DNA of 64,000 nt, from positions 2,156,483 to 2,220,482 of the forward strand of contig CAJJBQ010000002.1 in NCBI GenBank assembly GCA_905182405.1, read 5' to 3'. Under the pieces are notes generated by a model. It had not been told where the DNA came from. It ran no database searches and was given only the letters and a program-made list of their open reading frames with translations. Below are positions 35,217 to 44,071 of this stretch, in pieces (within the stretch, counting starts at the first letter, position 1; each line of letters opens with the position of its first letter). This DNA is from Akkermansiaceae bacterium (GTDB lineage Bacteria > Verrucomicrobiota > Verrucomicrobiia > Verrucomicrobiales > Akkermansiaceae). Made by a program: the position numbers and the translations under genes.

Positions 35217-36622
35217 CTCAAAAACGACCTCCCAACATTCTTTGGTACTGCACCGATCAGCAACGTTTCGATACCATCGGAGCGCTCGGTAATCCACACG
35301 TGCACACGCCGACGATCGACGCCCTCGTCGAGGGCGGCACAGCCTTCACGCACACCTACTGCCAGAGCCCGATCTGCACGCCGAGTCGCTCGAGTTTCAT
35401 GACCGGACTCTACCCGACGCGCGCGCATAACACGCGCAACGGCAACGAGACCTTCGAAGGGCACCCTCCGCTCATCAGTAAGCTTGTCGCGGAGGCGGGG
35501 TATTACTGTGGGCTCATCGGAAAATTCCACCTGCAAAGTTCCGGCAAACGCACGGAACCACGGCTCGACGATGGTTTCTCATTTTGGAAATTCAGTCACG
35601 CCCCGCGCGACGATTGGGAAGAAGGCCACGACTACGCGGATTGGGTGAAGGCGAATGGCGGCGACCTCGACGCGATGCGCGAAAGCGAAGAACGCGTGAG
35701 TGCGGACTTTCATCAGACCACGTGGGCAACCGAGCGCGCCTTGGAGTTCCTCACGGAAACGGAGTCGATCGACAAGCCGTGGATGCTCAACATCAATCCC
35801 TACGACCCACACCCGCCCTTCATTCCACCAAAAGAATACGCCGACAAGTTCGATCCCGAGACCATGCCCGGACCCTATTTTCGCGATTCCGATCTCGCCG
35901 CGCAGGAAAAACTAGGACCAGTCGATTTCCAGACCGAAGCGCAGACTCCCGAGGAGCGCGGGGCCAAGAAAATTCAGGCTCTTTACTACGCCATGATTGC
36001 CCTCATCGATGACCAGCTCGCACGCATCATTCAACGCCTCGATGAAACCGGCCAGCGCGAGAATACCATCATCATCTTTACCAGCGACCATGGCGAATCC
36101 TTGGGCGACCACGGGCTGTTGCTCAAAGGCTGCCGCTTTTACGACGGCCTCGTCCGGGTGCCCTTGATCTTCAACTGCCCTGGGACCATCGAAAGCGGCG
36201 TGCGCAGCGAGGCTCTCGTGGAGTTGCTCGACATGAGTGCGACGATTCTTGACTTCGCCGGGATCGAGCGCCCTGACTATTTCCAAGGCGACACCTTGCG
36301 CCCGATTCTCTCAGGTGAAGCGACACCCGATCACCATCGCGAGAGCGTCCGCTCCGAGTATTTCGATGCCCTCGATAAAGCGTTCTGCAAGGGCAACGCC
36401 TCGTTTGCGACGATGTATCGGACCCGGCGCTACAAGCTCGTCGTCTATCATCGCAACAATCTCGGTGAGCTATTCGACCTCGAAAAGGATCCCCACGAGT
36501 TTGAGAATCTGTGGGATGATCCCGCCACCACCGAGATCAAGAACCAGCTCATCCTCGAGAGCTTCAACGATCACGTCATGAAGACCACCGACGTCGGAAG
36601 CCGACGCATCGCGCCGATGTAA
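35213..36622 (+). CDS. type I sulfatase without signal peptide
   Basis: The 469-residue protein begins MTQKRPPNILWYCTDQQR with no signal peptide, so a cytoplasmic location is likely. The formylglycine cysteine is Cys55 in SPICTPSRSSFMTGLYPTR. Metal ligands are Asp15 in CTDQQ and the pair in FTSDHGESLGDHG. Family members hydrolyse sulfate esters after conversion of that Cys to formylglycine by a separate enzyme. Most PVC carbohydrate sulfatases carry signal peptides, so this one differs. Coupled by ATGA overlap to a TTT transporter, it probably desulfates a small imported molecule. Choline sulfatase or phosphonate hydrolase-like activity is possible, and the substrate is not readable from sequence. 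Confidence 0.9.
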   Translation: MTQKRPPNILWYCTDQQRFDTIGALGNPHVHTPTIDALVEGGTAFTHTYCQSPICTPSRSSFMTGLYPTRAHNTRNGNETFEGHPPLISKLVAEAGYYCGLIGKFHLQSSGKRTEPRLDDGFSFWKFSHAPRDDWEEGHDYADWVKANGGDLDAMRESEERVSADFHQTTWATERALEFLTETESIDKPWMLNINPYDPHPPFIPPKEYADKFDPETMPGPYFRDSDLAAQEKLGPVDFQTEAQTPEERGAKKIQALYYAMIALIDDQLARIIQRLDETGQRENTIIIFTSDHGESLGDHGLLLKGCRFYDGLVRVPLIFNCPGTIESGVRSEALVELLDMSATILDFAGIERPDYFQGDTLRPILSGEATPDHHRESVRSEYFDALDKAFCKGNASFATMYRTRRYKLVVYHRNNLGELFDLEKDPHEFENLWDDPATTEIKNQLILESFNDHVMKTTDVGSRRIAPM

Positions 36623-36719
36623 TTTGGCGGGGGTTGAGTAGCCGGGAGTATCTCATCAAATCGACTGCTCGGAAGATTCGTCATTCCATGGGTGGAACCC
36701 AGGCGCTAGGGTAAGTGTT

Positions 36720-38756
36720 ATGAAAGCATTTTTCTGTCTGCTGAGCACCCTGCTTTTTCTCGCGCATTCTGGATTCGCCGAGCCGCTGGCGGATACGCGG
36801 GCGCTCGATTGGGAGGGCGACATTGCCTCGAGGCTCATCGATGCGGCGGATGCCTTCCTGCTGAAAAAAATCGAACAGACGATGGCGGCCGAGAAATCGG
36901 AGAACCCTGATCGTGCCGAGCTGGCGCGGATCCTCGGGGTGGTGGACGAGCGCGTTGCACCCAAGTCTCGCTTCGAAATGCTGACTAAGGTAGCGGAGGG
37001 CGAAAATTTCGTGGTCTACGAGGTCCGTTGGCAGGCCTTCGGTGATGTGCATGGCGAGGGGCTCTGGTTGAGTTCGCCGGGAGCGACCAAGTCGATGATT
37101 GTGATCCCGGATGCCGACCAAACTCCGGAGGAAATGGCCGGGTATCACGGGAAGCTGCCGATCGAATATCAGACCGCCCGTGAGTATGCCGCGAGCGGGC
37201 TGAACGTTTTTGTTCCGGCGTTGATCAATCGCAGCGCGGGATCGCACACGCTCTCGAACCGCGAGTATCTCTACCGTCCGGCCTTCGAGCTGGGGCGCCA
37301 CCTCATCGGCTACGAAATTCAAAAAATCCTGGCGCTGGTAGATCGGCTTGGCCCCGATCTGGTTGCGGTGCACGGGCATGGCGAGGGCGGCATGCTGGCA
37401 CTCTTCGCCGCGGCGCTCGACGAGCGAATCCCGATGGTGATGGTGAGCGGCTACTCCGGTCCGGGCGCCGACCTGTGGCAGGAGCCGGCAGAGCGCAACG
37501 TCTTCGGGCTGCTCAAGCAATTCGACCGCGCCTCCCTAGAGCGGATGATCGCCCCGCGGGAATTGAAGAACCTAGCACAACCGCCCGCTCCATATGTTCT
37601 AATCGAACCAAAGAAATCGCGCGGCAAGCCGGGGCGGCTCCTTTCCGTAGGAGATCAGAAAGCTGATCCGAAAATCCCGGCACCGCCTTTGAAAATCGTG
37701 CGCGTATTGGACCAGGAAGCGCGCCATGCCCGGCAGTTACACGAGCTCGACCGGCACAACCAGCAGCTGCTGGTCGAGAGCCCGTATGTCCGTGCAGAAT
37801 TCATGGCGAAACTGAAGACAGATTCGCCGCAGGACTTTGCGAAATCGCAGAAGTTCTACCGCGATTACTTTGCCGAGAAGGTGATCGGGCGATTCGATGA
37901 TGCGCTCCTCCCGGCCAATCCGCGCACCCGAGAGATCGAGATTAACGACAAGGTGCGCGCCTACGAGGTGGTCCTCGATGTCTTCGAGGACGCGAGTTTT
38001 TTTGCCTACGGCATTCTGGTCGTGCCGAGAGATCTCAAGGCCGGAGAGACGCGCCCCTGCGTGGTTTGCCAGCATGGTCTGGAGGGGCGTCCGCAATCGA
38101 CGATTGGTGAAAAAGATGCGCACTATTACGCGGCCTTCGCGACGAGATTGGCGGAGCGCGGCTACATCACCTTCGCGCCACAGAATCTTTACATCTTTGA
38201 GGACCGGTTCCGCACGCTCCAGTTCAAGGCGAACTCGATCGGGCGCACCCTCTTCTCGCTCATGGTTCCGCAACACCAGCAGATTACCGATTGGCTGGGC
38301 GGGCTCGAGTTTGTCGATGCCGACCGCATCGGCTTCTACGGCCTGTCCTACGGCGGGAAATCGGCGATGCGCATTCCGCCGCTGGTGGACAACTATTGCC
38401 TATCAATCTGTAGCGCGGATTTCAACGACTGGGTGTGGAAGAACGCCTCGACGCGCAGCCCATATAGTTACGCAAACAAGAGTGAGTATGAAATCTTCGA
38501 GTTCGATCTCGGTAGCACCTTCAACTACTCGGAGATGGCGGCGCTGATTGCCCCGCGGCCCTTCATGGTGGAGCGAGGCCACTTCGACGGAGTCGCCCCG
38601 GACGAGCGCGTGGCTCTGGAGTTCGCCAAAATCCGGCATCTGTATTCGGCGAAACTGGGGATCGGGGAGCGGGCAACGATCGAGTGGTTCGTCGGGCCGC
38701 ACAAGATCAACGGGGTGGGGACTTACCAGTTTCTCGACCATTGGCTGAAGCCTTAG
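36720..38756 (+). CDS. exported tandem alpha/beta-hydrolase protein (dienelactone hydrolase/acetyl esterase-like)
   Basis: The 678-residue protein has a signal peptide (MKAFFCLLSTLLFLAHSGFA). The N-terminal half contains SMIVIPDADQTPEEMAGY and LVAVHGHGEGGMLALFAAAL. The latter is positioned like a nucleophile elbow but has Glu where Ser is expected, so this half is probably inactive. The C-terminal half has CVVCQHGLEGRP, the intact elbow FYGLSYGGKSAMR, an Asp in RGHFDGVAPDERV and a His in FVGPHKINGVG, consistent with a Ser-Asp-His triad. Such two-part proteins are widespread in PVC bacteria, usually annotated as dienelactone hydrolase or acetyl xylan esterase. Deacylation of polysaccharide or oligosaccharide is inferred. 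The gene follows the sulfatase by 97 nt in the same direction. Confidence 0.85.
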   Translation: MKAFFCLLSTLLFLAHSGFAEPLADTRALDWEGDIASRLIDAADAFLLKKIEQTMAAEKSENPDRAELARILGVVDERVAPKSRFEMLTKVAEGENFVVYEVRWQAFGDVHGEGLWLSSPGATKSMIVIPDADQTPEEMAGYHGKLPIEYQTAREYAASGLNVFVPALINRSAGSHTLSNREYLYRPAFELGRHLIGYEIQKILALVDRLGPDLVAVHGHGEGGMLALFAAALDERIPMVMVSGYSGPGADLWQEPAERNVFGLLKQFDRASLERMIAPRELKNLAQPPAPYVLIEPKKSRGKPGRLLSVGDQKADPKIPAPPLKIVRVLDQEARHARQLHELDRHNQQLLVESPYVRAEFMAKLKTDSPQDFAKSQKFYRDYFAEKVIGRFDDALLPANPRTREIEINDKVRAYEVVLDVFEDASFFAYGILVVPRDLKAGETRPCVVCQHGLEGRPQSTIGEKDAHYYAAFATRLAERGYITFAPQNLYIFEDRFRTLQFKANSIGRTLFSLMVPQHQQITDWLGGLEFVDADRIGFYGLSYGGKSAMRIPPLVDNYCLSICSADFNDWVWKNASTRSPYSYANKSEYEIFEFDLGSTFNYSEMAALIAPRPFMVERGHFDGVAPDERVALEFAKIRHLYSAKLGIGERATIEWFVGPHKINGVGTYQFLDHWLKP

Positions 38757-38838
38757 GGATTTTCAGGAGCTAGATTGATCGGTATCGGAAAAATTTCACA
38801 GCTGGAATTGATCTCATCATCTGCTTTCCTCTCCTCGC

Positions 38839-39993
38839 ATGAGTTCAAACCGCACCACCGTCCTCGCGGGCATCGCCGCGAACAACGCCTCGCTCTTTCA
38901 CCGGATCCGCTTCATCGTGTCGGATTCGGCCGTGATTATCGACTTCGCGGACGGGACCTCTCTCCTCCTCATCCGGGACATCGAAATGGATCGAGCGCGC
39001 CAGGCAGGCTCGGCGGATCGAGTTTGTTGTGCGGCCGACTTTGAACCAGAAGGCGGCCTCTCCGGTGATCGGGATACCGCCTTGGCCCAAGCTACTGCGG
39101 AATGCCTCCGGCGTGCCGGTGAAACATCGATCACGGTCGACCGGACGCTACCCTACCTCTTTGCTCATCTTATTCTGCAGGCCGGGATCGCCATCGAGTA
39201 TTCCGAGAGCTTTGGCGTCAGTGAACGCCGCACCAAAAGCCCCGAGGAAATTGAGCATTTACGCCATGCCCAAAAGGTCACGGGCGAAGCGATGACCTTC
39301 GCCTGCCGAACCATCGCGAACGCCAGGCCAGATCAGGATGGCATTCTCCACCACGACGGCACGATCCTCACCTCCGAGCGTGTTCGGTCGATGATCACCG
39401 CTTTTTTGATCGAGCAAAATTTTTCCAACTCGCACGGTTCGATCGTGGCGACCGCTCCCCACGTCGCCGACTGTCACCATTACGGAACGGGACCTTTGAA
39501 GAAAAATCTCCCGGTGGTTGTCGACATCTTCCCGATGGATAACGTGACGCGCTACAACGGCGACATGACGCGAACGGTAGTTTGTGGCGAGCCGTCCGAC
39601 GAAGTGAAAAAAATACACGCCGCGGTTTGCGAAGCGAAGGCTGCCGGGTGCATTGCGCTCAAGGCGGGCACGACCGGAGAGGCCGTCCATCTTGCCACGA
39701 TTACCATGCTTGAAAGACATGGTTTCACAATCGTGCGCGGCGACGTAGCACATGATTCAGCCATTCCGACAATGCCGCACGGTACCGGACACGGGATCGG
39801 TTTGGATGTTCACGAGCCCATTTTACTTGATCATGGCGGCGGCGAGATTTTCGAGACCGAGCTCTTCACCGTGGAACCCGGATTATATTCCTCGAACCAC
39901 GGTGGGGTCAGGGTCGAGGACATGGTTCTCGTCACCGAAACGGGCCACGAAATTCTCTCGCCGGTGCAGGAGAGTTTGAATTGGAAGGAATGA
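38839..39993 (+). CDS. M24-family Xaa-Pro peptidase-like protein (second copy)
   Basis: The 384-residue protein has the same two-domain plan as the one at 10214-11395. Candidate metal ligands are Asp in VVVDIFPMDN, Asp in GDMTRTVVCG, His in HGTGHGIGLDVHE, Glu in FTVEPGLYS and Glu in HGGVRVEDM. No signal peptide is present. The pair share HGTILTSERVRS/HQGKVLTSERLRE-type linkers, which supports duplication rather than independent recruitment. It lies 82 nt after the double hydrolase gene and converges on a DUF1552 gene with no visible terminator in the 37-nt gap. Confidence 0.9.
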   Translation: MSSNRTTVLAGIAANNASLFHRIRFIVSDSAVIIDFADGTSLLLIRDIEMDRARQAGSADRVCCAADFEPEGGLSGDRDTALAQATAECLRRAGETSITVDRTLPYLFAHLILQAGIAIEYSESFGVSERRTKSPEEIEHLRHAQKVTGEAMTFACRTIANARPDQDGILHHDGTILTSERVRSMITAFLIEQNFSNSHGSIVATAPHVADCHHYGTGPLKKNLPVVVDIFPMDNVTRYNGDMTRTVVCGEPSDEVKKIHAAVCEAKAAGCIALKAGTTGEAVHLATITMLERHGFTIVRGDVAHDSAIPTMPHGTGHGIGLDVHEPILLDHGGGEIFETELFTVEPGLYSSNHGGVRVEDMVLVTETGHEILSPVQESLNWKE

Positions 39994-40030
39994 TCTGTAT
40001 GTGGAAGTCACCGCACCTGGGTAGAAGTCG

Positions 40031-41404
40031 CTAAACTCGATCCAGCCCGCCTTGATAACCGGCGAACTCATCCGTTTCGACCCCCAGTCTTTTCAGAATG
40101 GTGACGAAGAGGTGAGCGAGCGGAATCTCGTCATGCTCAGGATCACTCCTCCATCCTATGTCTGACGAAATTCCGGCTCCAGCCTGGTTGTCCTCATTTC
40201 CTCTACCGAACTTGAGGTAGCGGCCATTATTGAAACCAAGATTTTTGCCACCGGCGGAAATGATCGGATAATTTCGAGAGAGGTGAAAACTACTTGAGGC
40301 AGAGCCGTGCATGGCAAAGGTGTTATCGAGCATCGTGCCATTTCCATTCGGCTCCGGCGTGTCCTTTAACTTTTGAACGAAGCGCCCAAACTCTTCTGCC
40401 TGAAAGCGATTATAGGTGCCTAAGTTTCTCCAGCCATTGGGCTTCTTCACATCGTGAGTTAAGCCATGTGCATTATTGAGGCCCACCGCTCTCGCTAGGA
40501 GATCCTGAGGGCCTCCGGTGTTTTCCCGGCCCATCATATAGGTTGCCACGCGGGTGGAATCACTCAAGAAAGCGAGGTAGGTCAGTTCGTAAATTGTTTG
40601 GATATAAGCTCTGCTATCGCGGACCGTCACATCGAGGTTCAGGTGACCAGAATCAACTTTCGGCAAGGGGGCATCAATCCACTGTTCTGCTTTAAGCAGC
40701 TTGATCTCGGTATCGCGGACGGCATCGAGATACTGTTCAAGGGTCCGCCGATCGTGGCTCGAAATTTTCTTATTGAGAGAGCGGACATTGGCAATGAGGA
40801 GATCCAGCGAACTCTTACTTCGTGCCAGCTTGTCGCGAGTATTCTTTCCCCCGGTCACGAAAAGCATGTCGAAAATCCGCTTGGGCCGATTGAGCGACGG
40901 GATTGGTCGGCCTTGGTGATCAAAGGAAGAGGTATGAGTGGCTCGGGGGGCTCCCGTCCCGGCATTCGTGGACATAACCAAGGAGGAATGACGGGTCTGT
41001 TCACCGACATTGGCGGCAAGAATCTGATCAAGTGAGACTGAGTTTTTGTAGGGCCCGTGACTCCCGGTATCAGCGGCGGTGAGATACTGGTCGGCATTCG
41101 CATGGCCAATCACTTTTCGAACGGAGGGATGTGAAAGACCTGAATAAAAGGAAATTTCACTTCGGAGAGGTTCCAGGACATCGAGAACCTTGGACAAGCG
41201 GAAGTCCCTTTCGCCACCCTGTGGAAACCAGCTCCAGTCTTTCCAGGCAGGATCATCCTCCCGGGGCAGACCCACTCCATCGGGGTGATAAACGCTCATA
41301 AAACGAGCGATTTTATGATCCAGATCCCCTTTTGCGGCAAAGGTTTCCATCCACGGCAACGCCAGACCAATACCGGAACATTGGAGAAAATTTCGTCTTT
41401 TCAT
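40031..41404 (-). CDS. DUF1552 protein, Tat-exported (last gene of operon)
   Basis: The 457-residue protein starts with a twin-arginine signal (MKRRNFLQCSGIGLALPW). DUF1552 features include FMSVYHPDGVGLP, SEISFYSGLSHPSVRKVIGH, HTSSFDHQGRPIPSLNRPKR, a helical SLDLLIANVRSLNKKISSHD, YMMGRENTGGPQDL and the late GNGTMLDNTFAMHGSASSS. It starts 12 nt after the DUF1592 gene and is the fifth gene of the minus-strand operon 48645-40031. It differs in detail from the copies at 30869 and 44072, so the three are old paralogues. Its enzymatic role is not established. Confidence 0.9.
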   Translation of the reverse strand: MKRRNFLQCSGIGLALPWMETFAAKGDLDHKIARFMSVYHPDGVGLPREDDPAWKDWSWFPQGGERDFRLSKVLDVLEPLRSEISFYSGLSHPSVRKVIGHANADQYLTAADTGSHGPYKNSVSLDQILAANVGEQTRHSSLVMSTNAGTGAPRATHTSSFDHQGRPIPSLNRPKRIFDMLFVTGGKNTRDKLARSKSSLDLLIANVRSLNKKISSHDRRTLEQYLDAVRDTEIKLLKAEQWIDAPLPKVDSGHLNLDVTVRDSRAYIQTIYELTYLAFLSDSTRVATYMMGRENTGGPQDLLARAVGLNNAHGLTHDVKKPNGWRNLGTYNRFQAEEFGRFVQKLKDTPEPNGNGTMLDNTFAMHGSASSSFHLSRNYPIISAGGKNLGFNNGRYLKFGRGNEDNQAGAGISSDIGWRSDPEHDEIPLAHLFVTILKRLGVETDEFAGYQGGLDRV

Positions 41405-41416
41405 GAGAAATATTTT

Positions 41417-44050
41417 TTATTCATCGTCGGCACCTCTCGTGATCTTATTACTAAATAGTTCGCTCCGGATGATGATCGATACCAAATCTTTTAACCCATC
41501 ACCACTCTCCCTGAGTTCTTGAGTCATCTTGTCAATCTCACCCCGGTCACTAAAAGAGATTGGGCGGCCCAAGGCATACGAACTGAGTTTGTGCACCATT
41601 GCTCTGGCAAACTGATCCTGTCGCTTGGCCAAGAGGTAATCTTTCATGCTTCCGACTCCGTCGAGCTTTTGCCTGTTGTATAAAACGGCCGTCGCATCAA
41701 CCGGCTTATCCTTGATTGTGGTCCGGTAGGAACCAATCGCGTCGTAATTTTCAAGAGCGATCCCCCAAGGGTCGATCTTGGCATGACATGATCTACAGGC
41801 GGCCTGATTCCGATGGTCCGCCATGCGCTCTTTTTGGGTCATCCTCAGAATTCTTGGGTCCGTTAAATCAACTTCCGGAACATTGGGCGGCGGTGGCGGT
41901 GGCGGATCATGAAGGATTCTCTCAAGCAGCCAGATCCCCCTTTTCAGAGGATTCGAATCGACCCCGGTTGAATTCATCGTCATGACCGCCGCAGTGGTTA
42001 AAAGCCCACCACGATTTGACTCAGGGCTGACCGCAACTTTGCGAAATTCCTGACCGTAAACTTCAGGAATCCCATAGTGCCGGGCCAAGGCCTCATTGAT
42101 CATGAGATAGTCTGAGTGAAGGAAGTCCATAATGCTGCTGTTCTTCTTCAGGACTTCCTCAAAAAAGGTCAGAGGTTCTTGCTGGATATTCTCTTTGAAT
42201 AGGTCGTCATAACCTTTGAACTTTGTTTGATCGATAATGACCGTTTCGAGCGCTTCAAGACCGAGCCACTGCTCCATAAAATTCTGAGAGAAACGCTGTG
42301 AGCGGGAGTCCGCTAACATTCTTTCAATCTGGGAATGCAAGACTTCCGGGTTCTTCAGCTTCCCCTCAAGAGCAAGCTCCAAAAGCGGTGAATCCGGAAT
42401 GCTGGACCACAGAAAAAATGACAGCCGACTGGCCAGTTCAAGATCGCTGACCGTCGTTGATCCATTGGCCTGATCTCCAGATTCCCCCTGAATTAGGTAA
42501 AGGAACTCGGGCGCCGCCAAGACGGTTGCAAGCACTTCAATGATAGTCTCTTCAAAGCTCGCAAACTCCGGACGGTATTTCGAAAACAAGTCGGAGTAGA
42601 GCTCAACATCCTCATCCTTGACTGGGCGCCGCCAGGCTCTGGTCATGAACCTTTTTAGGATTTCCTTGCTGTATTTTTTCTCATCGGTCTTGTTCGGGCT
42701 CTCGAAGAAAATTGCAGCATGGGACTTTGGCGGCCAACTTTCATGAACCCCGGCCTCGATTTCGACATAATCAATATGGACATCAATCGGGTCCCCTCCC
42801 CGAGTCGTCCCGCCATTAGAGATATTTTGAATCTCGAGATACTCGGTGGCATTTGGAGAGTCCCCAACTTCATGAATTCGGCGAAAAGGATTCCGGGGGA
42901 TTTCATTGAGGGGGATCTCAAAAGTGATGAACTGAGGATCATCCAGAGACGCTCTCACGGGGATATCACGTTGGCTCACCCTCGCAGACATTTTCCCTTC
43001 ATTGTTGGTTTGAAACCCAAATATCAAGCGAAGGCTGGCATACTGATTGGCTCGATGGGTCGTCGCTCCAACTCTCATCCGAACACGCATGATGCCTTCA
43101 TCCGGAACAGAATTTCCCAGGTCCAATTTGATTTGTTGCGAAGACGGGAGCACCGCCACGACCTTGGAAACGGCGGGAACATCGATGACGATCTTGTCCG
43201 GCTTGAGATTCCAGATCCCATGTTGGGCACCGTCCAGAACGACATAGTAAGACCATCGATAGAAAAACCCTTCCCCTGTTTCCTTGTTAAAGATGTGGGT
43301 TCTTCTTTTCTTATTCGAGTAATCAGAATCGCTTCGATTGATTGGCTTCTGCTTCAACACGCTGGCTTTAGCCATGGCCTCCTGCATCGGGATCTGATAC
43401 GTAACAACTTCAGGACGTGTTCCTTGGACCATTGCTTTCTTGAGAGCGCTCAGAGCAATTTCACGATAGGTCTCAAACTGCATCGCCGACATCTGCAATA
43501 ACTCCGAACTGTTCTTAAATCCATCTTCGGAAACGGATTCGGGCGGCAGTGGTTCTGAAAAATCCAGGTTAAGCCCAAGCAAGTCTTGCAGGGCATAGTT
43601 GTATTCATAATTCGCCATGCGACGAAATGAAGTATGAACGCCTTCATTGCGACGAATCTGAGACGCCTTGTTCATTTCCGTCCCGAGCCAGTCGACAATT
43701 CTGGCGCGATTTTTATCGACGAGATGGTAGTCCGGTTCGTCATCCGGAGGCATTTCAGAATTGCTCAACACTTCATAGACCTCGACCCATCGATCGATGT
43801 CTGCACCCGTCAAGAGATTCGGATCGAGTTCATCGACACGAAACCTTCCTTTGGATTTTTTCGGGCCATGACAATCAAGGCAGGATTTTTCAAAGATCGG
43901 CGCGACGAATTTTTTAAAATCCGAGAGGTTCGCTTTAGGCACTGGATCATTGACGGACTCAGGGCTTATGTCATCCGCCGCGACAGGGAATCCGAAGCCC
44001 GCTAGGGTGACGACAGCCAGAGCCAAGATCGTTCTAATTCTGTGAAACAT
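41417..44050 (-). CDS. DUF1587/DUF1595/DUF1592/DUF1588/DUF1585 cytochrome protein
   Basis: This 877-residue exported protein is the full-length form of the family. A heme motif CLDCHGPKKSKGRF with SEMPPDDEPDY lies in the N-terminal PSCyt1 part. DUF1587 follows (SFRRMANYEYNYALQDLLG). The middle region, about 230-440, is beta-rich and carbohydrate-binding-like (IDVPAVSKVVAVLPSSQQIK, YLEIQNISNGG). Then DUF1595 (ILKRFMTRAWRRPVKDEDVEL), DUF1592 (LELASRLSFFLWSSIPD), DUF1588 with RGIWLLERILHDPPPPPPPN, a second heme motif CRSCHAKIDPWGIALENYD, and a DUF1585 tail. It starts 21 nt after a DUF1552 stop and is followed 12 nt later by another DUF1552 gene. It is probably periplasmic; substrate or redox partner is unknown. 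Confidence 0.92.
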   Translation of the reverse strand: MFHRIRTILALAVVTLAGFGFPVAADDISPESVNDPVPKANLSDFKKFVAPIFEKSCLDCHGPKKSKGRFRVDELDPNLLTGADIDRWVEVYEVLSNSEMPPDDEPDYHLVDKNRARIVDWLGTEMNKASQIRRNEGVHTSFRRMANYEYNYALQDLLGLNLDFSEPLPPESVSEDGFKNSSELLQMSAMQFETYREIALSALKKAMVQGTRPEVVTYQIPMQEAMAKASVLKQKPINRSDSDYSNKKRRTHIFNKETGEGFFYRWSYYVVLDGAQHGIWNLKPDKIVIDVPAVSKVVAVLPSSQQIKLDLGNSVPDEGIMRVRMRVGATTHRANQYASLRLIFGFQTNNEGKMSARVSQRDIPVRASLDDPQFITFEIPLNEIPRNPFRRIHEVGDSPNATEYLEIQNISNGGTTRGGDPIDVHIDYVEIEAGVHESWPPKSHAAIFFESPNKTDEKKYSKEILKRFMTRAWRRPVKDEDVELYSDLFSKYRPEFASFEETIIEVLATVLAAPEFLYLIQGESGDQANGSTTVSDLELASRLSFFLWSSIPDSPLLELALEGKLKNPEVLHSQIERMLADSRSQRFSQNFMEQWLGLEALETVIIDQTKFKGYDDLFKENIQQEPLTFFEEVLKKNSSIMDFLHSDYLMINEALARHYGIPEVYGQEFRKVAVSPESNRGGLLTTAAVMTMNSTGVDSNPLKRGIWLLERILHDPPPPPPPNVPEVDLTDPRILRMTQKERMADHRNQAACRSCHAKIDPWGIALENYDAIGSYRTTIKDKPVDATAVLYNRQKLDGVGSMKDYLLAKRQDQFARAMVHKLSSYALGRPISFSDRGEIDKMTQELRESGDGLKDLVSIIIRSELFSNKITRGADDE

Positions 44051-44071
44051 CGCTACTGATCAATTTTTTCT

